Below, piece by piece: positions 27,601 to 35,222 of a stretch of 64,000 bases of DNA (position 1 is its first letter; the number at the start of each line of letters is the position of its first letter). The notes below the pieces were generated by a model. It was not told the origin of the DNA. It searched no databases and saw nothing but the letters and a program-made list of their open reading frames with translations. A program made the translations under genes and the position numbers. The DNA is from Fusobacteriaceae bacterium. Lineage in GTDB: Bacteria; Fusobacteriota; Fusobacteriia; Fusobacteriales; Fusobacteriaceae. The stretch lies in assembly GCA_900764925.1 (NCBI GenBank), contig CAAFPW010000002.1, positions 1-64,000 of the forward strand, read 5' to 3'.

Positions 27601-28003
27601 TCTTAATATCTTTTTTATTAAAATAATAATTATAACAATAGTCTAAATTTTTTCTTACATACTCATCTGAAGCTCCAATCTCTTTTAGAAGAGAGTACTT
27701 TTCATCTAGATTATAGAAAAAATTCAAATCAGTTTTATGATTAGAATTCATCATATATAGTGCTAATTTTTTTAAAACTCTTCCAGCTTCACAATCTATA
27801 TACTTTCCTATCTCATCAAAGCACTCCAACTTTTTTATAGTTGAGTTTGGTATATAGAAAGAGATTGTACTAAACTCTTGACTTGTAGGTGCATCCTCCC
27901 TCTCATCTAAAAGATACTCACTCAATTTATCTATAGCCTCTAAATCTTTATATGAGTGAAAATTTTGCATCAATATCTCTACTGCTCTCTCTTTTGTAAC
28001 CAT
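24620..28003 (-). CDS. Large DUF4132 protein (YehI/MolR-like), first copy
   Basis: The 1127-residue protein is mostly helical with no membrane segment. The conserved DUF4132 block lies at about residues 907-1003: RKWELGRWREIFVDNPLMN, then GRFRYMEDGTFNT, then EEKSLWKEQLDDYEVTQPVEQLD. It continues for about 120 residues beyond this block. E. coli YehI and MolR have the same domain and similar size. It is clearly paralogous to the protein encoded just upstream: both share IYEKWLE..A.PK, SKPGL and FVDNP.MNIFA. Older literature links MolR to molybdate metabolism, but no molybdenum gene is present here. Function is unknown. The start follows a GAGGGT site. Confidence 0.85.
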   Translation of the reverse strand: MVTKERAVEILMQNFHSYKDLEAIDKLSEYLLDEREDAPTSQEFSTISFYIPNSTIKKLECFDEIGKYIDCEAGRVLKKLALYMMNSNHKTDLNFFYNLDEKYSLLKEIGASDEYVRKNLDYCYNYYFNKKDIKIFLLYQDSVAKFYIERYMNLATSRGVGYAIEMLSIILNSVNREDKLDIKLEEKYGDRIEEFKLAIEKITGECFRKKYQNHLEKVKELVRDNEEFRDLLDLFDKTSELKLEFVSNKVGTELLDNIIYKFKYPTPKCEKILKACMILSPKEFLLCKRELSFVTPLIKRFNLSENYGLDFLLQSTYSSGYSCNGAKEYVDRLIEEKPEIVRAKVFESKNNRNLKSSYLFAKLVEKNLMNEKERRDYLDWFEDEVIKEYKNEVINVIKAEIEFPDESMKDFNFLKEREFPKNIKIKAYNPTYNTNGLTRFISSIIPSLKESNVAVNISKFNELLYTALKGYQTYIEYYTYSLLFSKRDLLEDFYRAGIGIERLVTVFAKSYYNIIQSESIYSFLSKHIDETNEAIKNITITTLDESKNICQTLYKSGSPFDIKALFSWTDRVGVAILKYLETIFRAYPEKLRSEIEGRVTEKKKVIVDFCTRLLRYWDNDKIAKDLKDVEDPKEITNYLEQFFTKQLEKKAPYVDEIDYSCVREKNSEDRVDERVIKYYISEYMGLSDIYILNSCKKIAEVVNISDLRNVVYSIYEKWLEKGANPKQKNILLPATLIASPAQLEMLKKQINFWADNSKPGLASFLIQCIATRGDKTSLIYVDSIAKKFKNKKIKNLAQSALEATAELYGMSLDELEEKIIPDFGFDRDRVRYFNYGERKIKALLGGDLEITLFDSTGKQIKSLPKASAKYNDDENLVTECKEELKVIKKQLKTVAELQKFRIQKALIQRRKWELGRWREIFVDNPLMNIFAIGLIWEELDSEGKLLGRFRYMEDGTFNTVDEDEYELGSGSFITFANLREMDEEEKSLWKEQLDDYEVTQPVEQLDILLYTLKEDEEEKKELEIGSDKEFYPSTFKKVMDKYGFKYDQDYYDGIETATYTDIEREFEININLKEPLMMWEYDVRGSLKNITFNKLGDRSNLCLLKIIPIELLDYVYYVVRELTKVGG

Positions 28004-28026
28004 AATATACCCTCCACACTTTTTTA

Positions 28027-30651
28027 TTAATCCTTTTCCAACTGTTCTACTACCTGTTCTATTTCATAATCTTGTAGCTGTTCCTTCCAGATTTTTAACT
28101 CCTCTTGTGAAATATCCTCAGGTTTCAAAGCTAATACATACTCTCCTATTGGAATATATTCCTCCTCATCAGCTGTATTAAAAGTTCCATCATCCATATA
28201 TCTAAAGGTTTTTAAAATTTTACCATCACTATCTACATCACCCCAAATAAGAGTTTTAGCAAATATATTCATAATTGGATTATCTACAAATATCTCTATC
28301 CAAGATTTTCTATTCCACTTTCTTCCTCTTTTTATAAAGTATTTTACTCTCCTCTTCTCCCTAGAAAGAAGATTTTTCAACTCATCCTTTATCTCCTCTA
28401 CTAACCATCTACACTCTTTTACTTTTTTACTATCATCATTTTTACAGTTAGGTATATCTTTTAACTCTTCCCCATCTTCAGTATAATACTTAAATTTGAA
28501 ATTATCAGTCAATTCTAAGATAATTTTTCTACTTCCTAAGTCTAAGCTCTGCCTTCCTCTACTATCAAACCCTAAATTTGTGATAAATAGATCCCTAAAA
28601 TCTGACTCTCCACACTTTGCAAACTCATGTCCTAAATCCAAAATTTCCTCTATAACTCTTCCTACACGTCCACTCTGATTTCTTGAAAATCTCTCAAACT
28701 CCACTAAAAACTCTTTATTCTTAGTTGCACACACTAGCTCAACTAAGAATTTAGTCAATCCAGGCTTAGAGGTATTTATCCAAATTTTACTCTCATAAAG
28801 AAGTTCACTTACAATTTTTTTATCAGCTACATAGGTCAAAGGAAGAAATATCATTTTATTTTTAGGAGTGGCTCCACTCTCCAACCATTTCTCATAAATT
28901 GTATAAAAGAGGTTTCTTATATCCTCTACATTAACCATATTTATTATTTTTTTAGTAATCAAATCTATAGTTAAATCCCTGCTTTCCATAAGATTTACTA
29001 CCATATATTTTATAACATCTTTAGAGATATATTCTGAAGAATCTTTTTTTCTTATCTTTCCATAATCAATCTCATCTATAAAAATAACCTTTTTATCATA
29101 ATCTTCAGAATAAAGCTTTTCAATTATTTTAAGAAAATACTCATCCTCCTCCATATACTCTAACCTTCTCTTCTCCCAAACTCTCAACAGATATTTTATA
29201 TTCTCTATCAGAGCTTTATCTTTTTCTTTTAGATACTCCTCTACTATTGAAGAGACTTCCTCTCTTTTTTCTAAGACTTCAACTATCTTTTCATTGGCTT
29301 TCTTTCTCTTAGCTTTCAGACTTCTAGCTAATTCCTCATAGGAAAAAACATTTTCCTCTCCATATAGCAGATTTATAACTTCAACTAGAGCCTTATCTCC
29401 CATCTCATCAGATTTCATCCCTCTATATACTTCCTCTTTGTTCTCTAAAGCAAACTCTAAAAATTCACTCTCCTCTTTTGAGAAAAAAGTATACAAAGTA
29501 GCTAGAGTCTCAAATTTTACTCCACACTTATAGAGAGCTTTAAATACATTTTTCTCCTCTGATACTGAGTAACTTTTATATATATCTACTAACTCTTTTA
29601 CAGGTTCAATAAAATTATTCTTAGCTGCAATATTTAAAAGTTTTACTCTATTTAGAGCTACTTTACTATAATCTAATATCATAAAAGCATAGATAATACT
29701 ACTTACAAGGTATTCTAAAAAATCTTCCAAAGAGTTATATTTATATGAAATTTTTACATCAGAGTAGTTATCATCAGTATCATATAATCTCTTAGTATCA
29801 AATTTTACTCCTAACTCCTCTTTGTAAGCAATTTCACAAAACTCTACTAAATACTCTTCACATTTTTTTATATATATTTCTCTCTTCACCTCTGATAGTT
29901 TTCCTGCCTTTGAAAGTACTGCAAATATAAAGGGATTTCCACTCTCAGCTAAAGATTTTTCACTCTCTTCTATATGTCTTAAGATATACTTTCTTCCAAT
30001 CTCTAGCCTAGATAACACACTCTCTGGAGTTTGAGATAGATAGTAAAATAAAACTTCTATTATATGTAGAGGGGAAAATCCAAACTCTTCCTTAACCCTT
30101 ATAGTTACTCCTAAATTATTACTGCAATAGAAATAAAAACTTATATCCCCATTAGCCATAGCTACCTTTATCCCATCAAAAAGAAGTTGAGAATAGTTTT
30201 TCACACTACTATCTATGAAATAGCCTGAAAAAAAGGAGTGACTTTTAATTAAAATCTCATCTGGTATCTTCACTCTCACTAGATTTTTATAATATTTTCC
30301 TGCTGTTTTACTATATTTATCAAATTCTTTCTCTATCTCCGTTTTATAAATTTTCTTCTCATTTATATCTTTTAATAGATTATAGAACAACCATTCTACT
30401 CTTTTTATAGCTTCTTCTCTGTCTATTCCTAATTTTTCTCTTGTAGTCCCTTCATCAATAGCCTTATTCAAGAAAAGAAATATCACATCAAAGAATTCCA
30501 TATAATCTTCATTCTGATAGTTGTTACAAAACTCTAAAATTAACTCTTTAGGAATTTTTTCCAAAGTCTCTTTAAATATTTTTTCCTTTTCACTAGAAAG
30601 GTGTGAGAGCTCTCTTAAACTTTTTATATATTCACGTAATTTTTCTTTCAT
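28027..30651 (-). CDS. DUF4132 protein, second (shorter) tandem copy
   Basis: The 874-residue paralogue of the downstream gene is the first in the operon. It carries the DUF4132 block at about residues 774-872 (KWNRKSWIEIFVDNPIMN, then TFRYMDDGTFNT, then ELKIWKEQLQDYEIEQVVEQLE) and stops there. It lacks the roughly 120-residue C-terminal extension of the 1127-residue copy, and its N-terminal part is also shorter. The TAA is followed 23 bases later by the next ATG, so this is a compact, apparently functional gene rather than a broken one. The two copies differ at most positions outside short conserved blocks, which implies an old duplication. GGAGGGGG precedes the ATG. Confidence 0.85.
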   Translation of the reverse strand: MKEKLREYIKSLRELSHLSSEKEKIFKETLEKIPKELILEFCNNYQNEDYMEFFDVIFLFLNKAIDEGTTREKLGIDREEAIKRVEWLFYNLLKDINEKKIYKTEIEKEFDKYSKTAGKYYKNLVRVKIPDEILIKSHSFFSGYFIDSSVKNYSQLLFDGIKVAMANGDISFYFYCSNNLGVTIRVKEEFGFSPLHIIEVLFYYLSQTPESVLSRLEIGRKYILRHIEESEKSLAESGNPFIFAVLSKAGKLSEVKREIYIKKCEEYLVEFCEIAYKEELGVKFDTKRLYDTDDNYSDVKISYKYNSLEDFLEYLVSSIIYAFMILDYSKVALNRVKLLNIAAKNNFIEPVKELVDIYKSYSVSEEKNVFKALYKCGVKFETLATLYTFFSKEESEFLEFALENKEEVYRGMKSDEMGDKALVEVINLLYGEENVFSYEELARSLKAKRKKANEKIVEVLEKREEVSSIVEEYLKEKDKALIENIKYLLRVWEKRRLEYMEEDEYFLKIIEKLYSEDYDKKVIFIDEIDYGKIRKKDSSEYISKDVIKYMVVNLMESRDLTIDLITKKIINMVNVEDIRNLFYTIYEKWLESGATPKNKMIFLPLTYVADKKIVSELLYESKIWINTSKPGLTKFLVELVCATKNKEFLVEFERFSRNQSGRVGRVIEEILDLGHEFAKCGESDFRDLFITNLGFDSRGRQSLDLGSRKIILELTDNFKFKYYTEDGEELKDIPNCKNDDSKKVKECRWLVEEIKDELKNLLSREKRRVKYFIKRGRKWNRKSWIEIFVDNPIMNIFAKTLIWGDVDSDGKILKTFRYMDDGTFNTADEEEYIPIGEYVLALKPEDISQEELKIWKEQLQDYEIEQVVEQLEKD

Positions 30652-30712
30652 AAACCCCCTCCATCAATTTGGCTATTATTGATACTTTTAAATATTTTTT
30701 CTCTATATTCCT

Positions 30713-30718
30713 ATTATA
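30713..30718 (-). promoter_or_regulatory. Possible -10 element of the MoxR/DUF4132 operon
   Basis: TATAAT on the minus strand lies about 62 bases before the first ATG of the operon, inside a very AT-rich tract. No convincing -35 hexamer is at the right distance. It is placed between the upstream terminator and the operon, where the promoter must be. Confidence 0.4.
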
Positions 30719-30752
30719 TAATATATTTTATTTTTTTTCTTAAATTTTATAT

Positions 30753-30781
30753 AAAAAGGAGAAGTAATTTTTTACTTCTCC
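30753..30781 (-). terminator. Terminator of the AbgT gene
   Basis: GGAGAAGTAA (30758-30767) pairs perfectly with TTACTTCTCC (30772-30781) over a 4-base loop. Read leftward, TTTTTATAT follows the stem. It separates abgT transcription from the operon that starts at 30651. Confidence 0.9.
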
Positions 30782-30808
30782 AAAAGATAAATTTCATTAT
30801 ATTTTTTA

Positions 30809-32347
30809 TTATAGATGGATAGCGATTCCGGGTCCTATTGGTAATCCTATTAAGAACCAAACTACCATAAGCATTGTCCAACCAATTAAGAAACACATTG
30901 AGTATGGAAGCATTAGAGAGATAAGAGTTCCCATTCCACCATCTTTTTTATATTTTTGCATAAATGCCACAGCCATAGCAAAGTAAGACATAAGTGGAGA
31001 TATGATGTTTGTTGATGAATCTCCTATTCTGTAAGCTAACTGAGTAAATTCAGGTGTATATCCCAATTGCATAAGCATAGGTACGAATACTGGTGCCATA
31101 ATTGCCCATTTAGCTGAAGCTGATCCCATGAATAGATTGATGAATCCTGTTAAGAAAATGAAAGCTACTATCAATGGTAATCCTGTAAATCCTATTGATT
31201 TTAAAGTGTCAGCTCCGTTTACAGCTATTACTGTTCCTAAATTTGTATATCCAAAGTATGCTATAAATTGAGATGCTGTAAATACGATAGCCATGTATCC
31301 ACCCATTCCAGCTAGAGCTTTAGACATTAATTTAGCTACATCTTTATCATTTTTTATAGTTCCTGCTACATATCCATAAACTATACCAGGTAGTAAGAAG
31401 AATAACATCATTGATGTGATAAGTCCATTTGAAGTCCAAGCTTTAAGAGTTCCATTTTCTCTAAATACTGCATTCTCTGGAATAGTACATACAGCCATTA
31501 TAATAACAAATATTATCATTACTACGAAAGCTGCTTTTAAACCTTTTTTCTCCTCTGGAGAGATAGTTGTCATATCTACTTCATGCTCTCCTTCATATTT
31601 ACCAAGTCTTGGCTCTATAACTTTCTCTGTTATAAATGTTCCTAAAGCTGTGATTAAGAAAGTTGATACAAACATGAAATAGTAGTTAGCTGTTGCAGCT
31701 ACAAAGTAATTGTGATCTAAAAGTCTTGCTGCCTCTGTTGTAATTCCTCCAAGTAATGGGTCAGTTGTTCCTAATAAAAGGTTGGCAGAGAATCCTCCAG
31801 ATACCCCAGCAAAAGCTGCTGCAAGTCCAGCAAGTGGATGTCTTCCAAAAGATAAAAAGATAACTGCTCCAAGTGGAACTAACACAACATATCCAGCATC
31901 AGAAGCTATATTTGACATAACTCCAGCAAATACAACCACAGCTGTAATAGCTCTTTTTGGAGTTGAAGTAACTATCTTCTTAATAAGTACTGACATAAGT
32001 CCACTACCTTCACATACACCTATACCAATAACCCCTATCAAAACTGTTCCTAATGGTGCAAATCCAGTAAAGTTCTTAATCATAGAGTTAAATATATATC
32101 TAACTCCAGCTGCTGTTGTAAGTGATTTTACCTGTACAGTTGTTTCCTCAAAATTTCCTGTTGCTTTATTTAAAGCTTCATATGTAACTGACATTCCCAT
32201 CTTTGCTGCTATTCCTGAAATAAGTATAATAGCTACACAAAATAAGAAGAATAGAGTTACTGGATGAGGTAATTTATTTCCTCCTACCTCAATAAAATCT
32301 AGAAACTTGTTAACAAAACCTTTTTTTTCAGTAGTTTGTTTCTCCAT
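30809..32347 (-). CDS. AbgT-family transporter
   Basis: The 512-residue inner-membrane transporter is of the AbgT family (p-aminobenzoyl-glutamate uptake, or sulfonamide/PABA efflux as in MtrF and YdaH). The diagnostic segment GVSGGFSANLLLGTTDPLLGG lies near residue 187, and the N-terminus FIEVGGNKLPHPVTLFF is typical. About a dozen hydrophobic segments fill the rest. It is monocistronic, with a recognisable promoter and its own terminator. Neighbouring aroK (shikimate pathway, leading to PABA and folate) is divergent from it. No peptidase gene of an abgAB type is nearby, so substrate and direction are open. Confidence 0.92.
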   Translation of the reverse strand: MEKQTTEKKGFVNKFLDFIEVGGNKLPHPVTLFFLFCVAIILISGIAAKMGMSVTYEALNKATGNFEETTVQVKSLTTAAGVRYIFNSMIKNFTGFAPLGTVLIGVIGIGVCEGSGLMSVLIKKIVTSTPKRAITAVVVFAGVMSNIASDAGYVVLVPLGAVIFLSFGRHPLAGLAAAFAGVSGGFSANLLLGTTDPLLGGITTEAARLLDHNYFVAATANYYFMFVSTFLITALGTFITEKVIEPRLGKYEGEHEVDMTTISPEEKKGLKAAFVVMIIFVIIMAVCTIPENAVFRENGTLKAWTSNGLITSMMLFFLLPGIVYGYVAGTIKNDKDVAKLMSKALAGMGGYMAIVFTASQFIAYFGYTNLGTVIAVNGADTLKSIGFTGLPLIVAFIFLTGFINLFMGSASAKWAIMAPVFVPMLMQLGYTPEFTQLAYRIGDSSTNIISPLMSYFAMAVAFMQKYKKDGGMGTLISLMLPYSMCFLIGWTMLMVVWFLIGLPIGPGIAIHL

Positions 32348-32422
32348 TTTCCCTCCTAAAATATTATATATTTTTCTATTTTTGAACTTTTTCTTTATAA
32401 AAAGAATGGTTAGTTCATTCAG

Positions 32423-32451
32423 ATTATACTTTATATTACAAATAAAATCAA
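32423..32451 (-). promoter_or_regulatory. Promoter of the AbgT gene
   Basis: On the minus strand TTGATT (32446-32451) and TATAAT (32423-32428) are separated by 17 bases, about 75 bases ahead of the ATG. Confidence 0.7.
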
Positions 32452-32503
32452 CAAAAATTTTCAGAATTTTAAAAATTTCTTTCTTTTATTTGATAAATAT
32501 ACA

Positions 32504-32512
32504 TGTTATAAT
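32504..32512 (+). promoter_or_regulatory. Extended -10 promoter of aroK
   Basis: TGTTATAAT is an extended -10 element (TGn plus TATAAT at 32507-32512). It lies 20 bases before the aroK ATG with AAGGAGGAG in between, so the leader is very short. No clear -35 is seen. Confidence 0.6.
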
Positions 32513-32531
32513 ATTTTCTAAGGAGGAGTAG

Positions 32532-33047
32532 ATGAAAGATAATATTGCACTTATAGGGTTTATGGGAAGTGGTAAAAGTACCATAGGAAAGATACTAGCT
32601 AAATACATGGATATGAAATTTATTGATATAGATAAAATGATTGCTGCTCGTGAGAAAAAAACTATTCCTGAAATTTTTGCTGAGAAGGGGGAGCAATATT
32701 TTAGAAAATTAGAAAGAGATATTGTCTTTGAAGAATCTCTTAACAATAATATTGTTATTGCTACTGGCGGAGGAGTCATCATTGACAATGAAAACATAAA
32801 AAATCTTAAAGAATCCTCTTTTATTGTCTATCTCGATTGTACCATTGAGTGCATATATGAAAGAGTAAAAAATAGCAAATCTCGTCCCCTTCTCAATGTG
32901 GAAAACATGTTTGAAAAGATACAGGAACTTCATCAAAAAAGAGAGTTATTATATAAGATATCTAGTGATTTTACTGTAAAAATAGATATAGATAGTAATA
33001 TGTATGATACAGCTGAAAAAATAAAAAAAGCATATATAGAAAGCTAA
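32532..33047 (+). CDS. aroK: Shikimate kinase
   Basis: The 171-residue enzyme phosphorylates shikimate with ATP in the chorismate pathway. It shows the P-loop GFMGSGKST (9-17), the shikimate-binding DID (31-33), R58 in YFRKLE and GGG (78-80), and the lid segment SRPLL near residue 117. Length is typical. AAGGAGGAG precedes the ATG. The gene is alone among metabolic genes here. The next gene, an SDR, starts 16 bases on and probably shares the transcript. Other aro genes are not in the window. Confidence 0.96.
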   Translation: MKDNIALIGFMGSGKSTIGKILAKYMDMKFIDIDKMIAAREKKTIPEIFAEKGEQYFRKLERDIVFEESLNNNIVIATGGGVIIDNENIKNLKESSFIVYLDCTIECIYERVKNSKSRPLLNVENMFEKIQELHQKRELLYKISSDFTVKIDIDSNMYDTAEKIKKAYIES

Positions 33048-33063
33048 TAAGGAGTTGATTACT

Positions 33064-33846
33064 ATGTTTAATGAAAGTAGAGTTAATGGAAAGATTGCTT
33101 TAGTTACTGGGGGAACAAGTGGAATTGGAAAATCTTGTGCAATAGCTTTGGCTAAACTTGGAATGAATGTCATCATAACTGGGAGAAGAGAAAATCTTTT
33201 AGAAGATGTAAAAAAAGAGTTAGAAGAGAGATATTCAGTTAAATCTTTAGCTATAAAATTAGATGTAAGAGATCCTCAAGAGGTAAAAGAAAAGTTAGGA
33301 AATCTACCTACTGAATGGAAGGATATAGATGTTCTTATAAATAACGCTGGTTTAGCTTTAGGACTAGATAAACTTTATACAAATACAGCTGAGGATATTT
33401 CAACTGTTATAGATACAAATGTTAAAGGACTTTTATATGTTACAAACACAGTTGTACCACATATGATAGAGAGAGATGTTCCAACTACTATTATCAACAT
33501 AGGATCTGTTGCTGGTGATTCAGCATATGCTGGTGGAGCTGTATATTGTGCTTCTAAAGCAGCTGTTAAAATTTTATCTGATGGACTTAGAATAGATTTA
33601 GTAGATACTAAAATCAAAGTAACTGATGTAAAACCTGGGCTTGTAGAAACTGATTTTAGTAAGGTAAGATTTAAAGGGGATGAAGAGAGAGCTAAAAAAG
33701 TTTATCAAGGAATTGAGCCTTTAACTCCAGATGATGTAGCTGAAACAGTTGCCTATATAGCAAATCTTCCTGCTAATGTCCATATCGCTGAGATCACTAT
33801 GTTATGTAACAATCAAGCTGACGGACGTACAATTTATAAAAGATAA
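33064..33846 (+). CDS. YdfG-like short-chain dehydrogenase (NADP-dependent 3-hydroxy acid/serine dehydrogenase)
   Basis: The 260-residue SDR has the cofactor motif TGGTSGIG (15-22), NNAGLALG near residue 94, an active-site serine in IGSVAG near 143 and YCASK (Y161, K165). It is strikingly close in pattern to E. coli YdfG: both have NNAGLALG, the 'VRFKGD' stretch with 'PGLV', and 'LTP.DV'. YdfG oxidises L-allo-threonine, serine and 3-hydroxy acids. The frame can open at a TTG (33055), but GGAG lies only just before that codon. The ATG at 33064 is 9 bases from it and is chosen. Confidence 0.9.
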   Translation: MFNESRVNGKIALVTGGTSGIGKSCAIALAKLGMNVIITGRRENLLEDVKKELEERYSVKSLAIKLDVRDPQEVKEKLGNLPTEWKDIDVLINNAGLALGLDKLYTNTAEDISTVIDTNVKGLLYVTNTVVPHMIERDVPTTIINIGSVAGDSAYAGGAVYCASKAAVKILSDGLRIDLVDTKIKVTDVKPGLVETDFSKVRFKGDEERAKKVYQGIEPLTPDDVAETVAYIANLPANVHIAEITMLCNNQADGRTIYKR

Positions 33847-33862
33847 TTTTAAGGAGTTCAAA

Positions 33863-34057
33863 TTGGAAAAATATTTAATTAGTAAAGAGGAAAAAGAAAG
33901 TTATTTAAAGGAGTATCCTGTTTTAGAGTGTGAGCACTCTATCGGAATCGATTATGATGGGTATGTTTCAGTAAAATGTAAAAAATTAACTGGAACTTGT
34001 ACATATAAAAACTCTTCTAAAAATGAGTATCTAAATTGTAAAGTATTAAATAAATAG
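33863..34057 (+). CDS. Small cysteine-containing protein, unknown function
   Basis: A 64-residue protein starts at a TTG that sits 6 bases after AAGGAG (33851-33856), 16 bases downstream of the SDR stop. The frame extends further upstream into the SDR gene, but that part is a shadow. Four cysteines (C23, C39, C46, C59) with H25 could bind a metal: the spacing is C-x15-C-x6-C-x12-C. The middle reads IDYDGYVSVKC, like a short beta hairpin. I do not recognise the family. A bidirectional terminator follows directly, so it is the last gene of the aroK-SDR unit. Confidence 0.7.
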   Translation: MEKYLISKEEKESYLKEYPVLECEHSIGIDYDGYVSVKCKKLTGTCTYKNSSKNEYLNCKVLNK

Positions 34058-34068
34058 AGAGTTTAAAT

Positions 34069-34107
34069 AAAAGAGGCTATGTAAGTTTTATATTACAAGC
34101 CTCTTTT
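34069..34107. terminator. Bidirectional terminator between the aroK unit and alr
   Basis: AAAAGAGGCT (34069-34078) pairs with AGCCTCTTTT (34098-34107). An inner TGTAA/TTACA pair continues the stem around an 8-base loop. T tracts follow on both strands. It lies between convergent genes. Confidence 0.9.
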
Positions 34108-34115
34108 TTCTTAAG

Positions 34116-35165
34116 TTATTTTATTACTCTTTCTATTCTTGGATTTAAAATTGTCAACATCTCATATATATTCATCTTATTATGAGCTACAACCTTACTG
34201 ATATCATGATATAAAACTACCCTATCTCCCTCTTTTACACTGGAATCTACCTCAATAAAAGTATTATCCATAGAAACTAGAGCAACAGGAAACTCCTTAT
34301 TATTTATAAGACAATTCCCTCCCTCATTGACTTTTAAATATCCATCAGCATAACCTATCTTTATCTTCGCTATATATTTTGCCCCTACAAAACCTAGCTC
34401 CTCTTTTGTTCCATAGGCTATATATTTATTGTGAGAGATATCTCTTACCCCTGCTACCTCTCCCTCCAATGAGAATACCTGTCTTAAATTAGGATCAAAG
34501 AATCCCACCTCTTGTAATCCATAGATTAACATTCCTGTTCTTATATGAGTTACATACTCACAATCAAAATTTAAAATTCCTGCACTATTTTGAAGATGTA
34601 TCATTTCAAATCTATCTCTTCCTAAGTTATTTAAAATTCCTCCAAAAATAGTTATATACTCCAACCCCTCTTCATAATTTACAGAAAATAAATGGGAATA
34701 GATACCTCTAAATTTCAGGTCTCTAGCCTCGATATAATTTTTTAGCTCTTCAATGTCCTCAAGCAGTACTCCATTTCTTCCAAAACCAAAGTCTATTTTT
34801 AATTGTATTCTTTCACTCTCTATTCCAAACTCAACCAATTTTTTTAATTCATCTAAGGTATTGGCACTTACCTCTATCTCTTTTTTATCCTTTACAAGAG
34901 AAAAATCCCCTATACTTTCAAAAATTAGGATTCTAACCCCCGATAATCCCATTTTTAAAATTCTCTCTGCCTCTACATATCTAGCTACTGCAAACTCCCT
35001 CTGTCCACTCTCATAAAGAATCCCCACTATCTCCTCCATTCCATGTCCATAGGCATTTGCTTTTACAACAGATAAAACTTTTTTCCCCTTGTATCTTTGC
35101 AGATACTCCATATTGTGGATAAGATTTTCCCTGTTTAAATACAACTTCATAGAATTTGCTACCAT
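34116..35165 (-). CDS. alr: Alanine racemase
   Basis: The 349-residue PLP enzyme converts L-alanine to D-alanine for peptidoglycan. The PLP lysine is K35 in VVKANAYGHG. Later motifs are FGRNG near residue 128, HLQNSAG near 194, HIRTGMLIYG near 208, IAYGTKEE near 249 (the Tyr of the active site), GYADGY near 273 and SMDNTFIEVD near 297. GGAGGG lies 7 bases from the ATG at 35165. It is 57 bases downstream of a MATE transporter gene on the same strand and may be co-transcribed. The peptidoglycan link matches murJ elsewhere in the window, but not as an operon. Confidence 0.94.
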   Translation of the reverse strand: MVANSMKLYLNRENLIHNMEYLQRYKGKKVLSVVKANAYGHGMEEIVGILYESGQREFAVARYVEAERILKMGLSGVRILIFESIGDFSLVKDKKEIEVSANTLDELKKLVEFGIESERIQLKIDFGFGRNGVLLEDIEELKNYIEARDLKFRGIYSHLFSVNYEEGLEYITIFGGILNNLGRDRFEMIHLQNSAGILNFDCEYVTHIRTGMLIYGLQEVGFFDPNLRQVFSLEGEVAGVRDISHNKYIAYGTKEELGFVGAKYIAKIKIGYADGYLKVNEGGNCLINNKEFPVALVSMDNTFIEVDSSVKEGDRVVLYHDISKVVAHNKMNIYEMLTILNPRIERVIK

Positions 35166-35222
35166 TGTATCCCTCCTAATTTTTTCCCTAAATATTTCGT
35201 TATTATCATTATACTATATTTT

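Noticed and set aside
17435..30651. The MoxR operon as a restriction or toxin defence island
   Set aside because: No nuclease, toxin or recombinase was recognised and base composition looks like the neighbours; conflict functions cannot be excluded, but nothing in the sequence shows one.
31782..32267. 161-codon open frame on the forward strand opposite abgT
   Set aside because: It lies wholly inside a clear AbgT gene, with no ribosome site, and its residues are what an antisense frame of a membrane protein gene gives.
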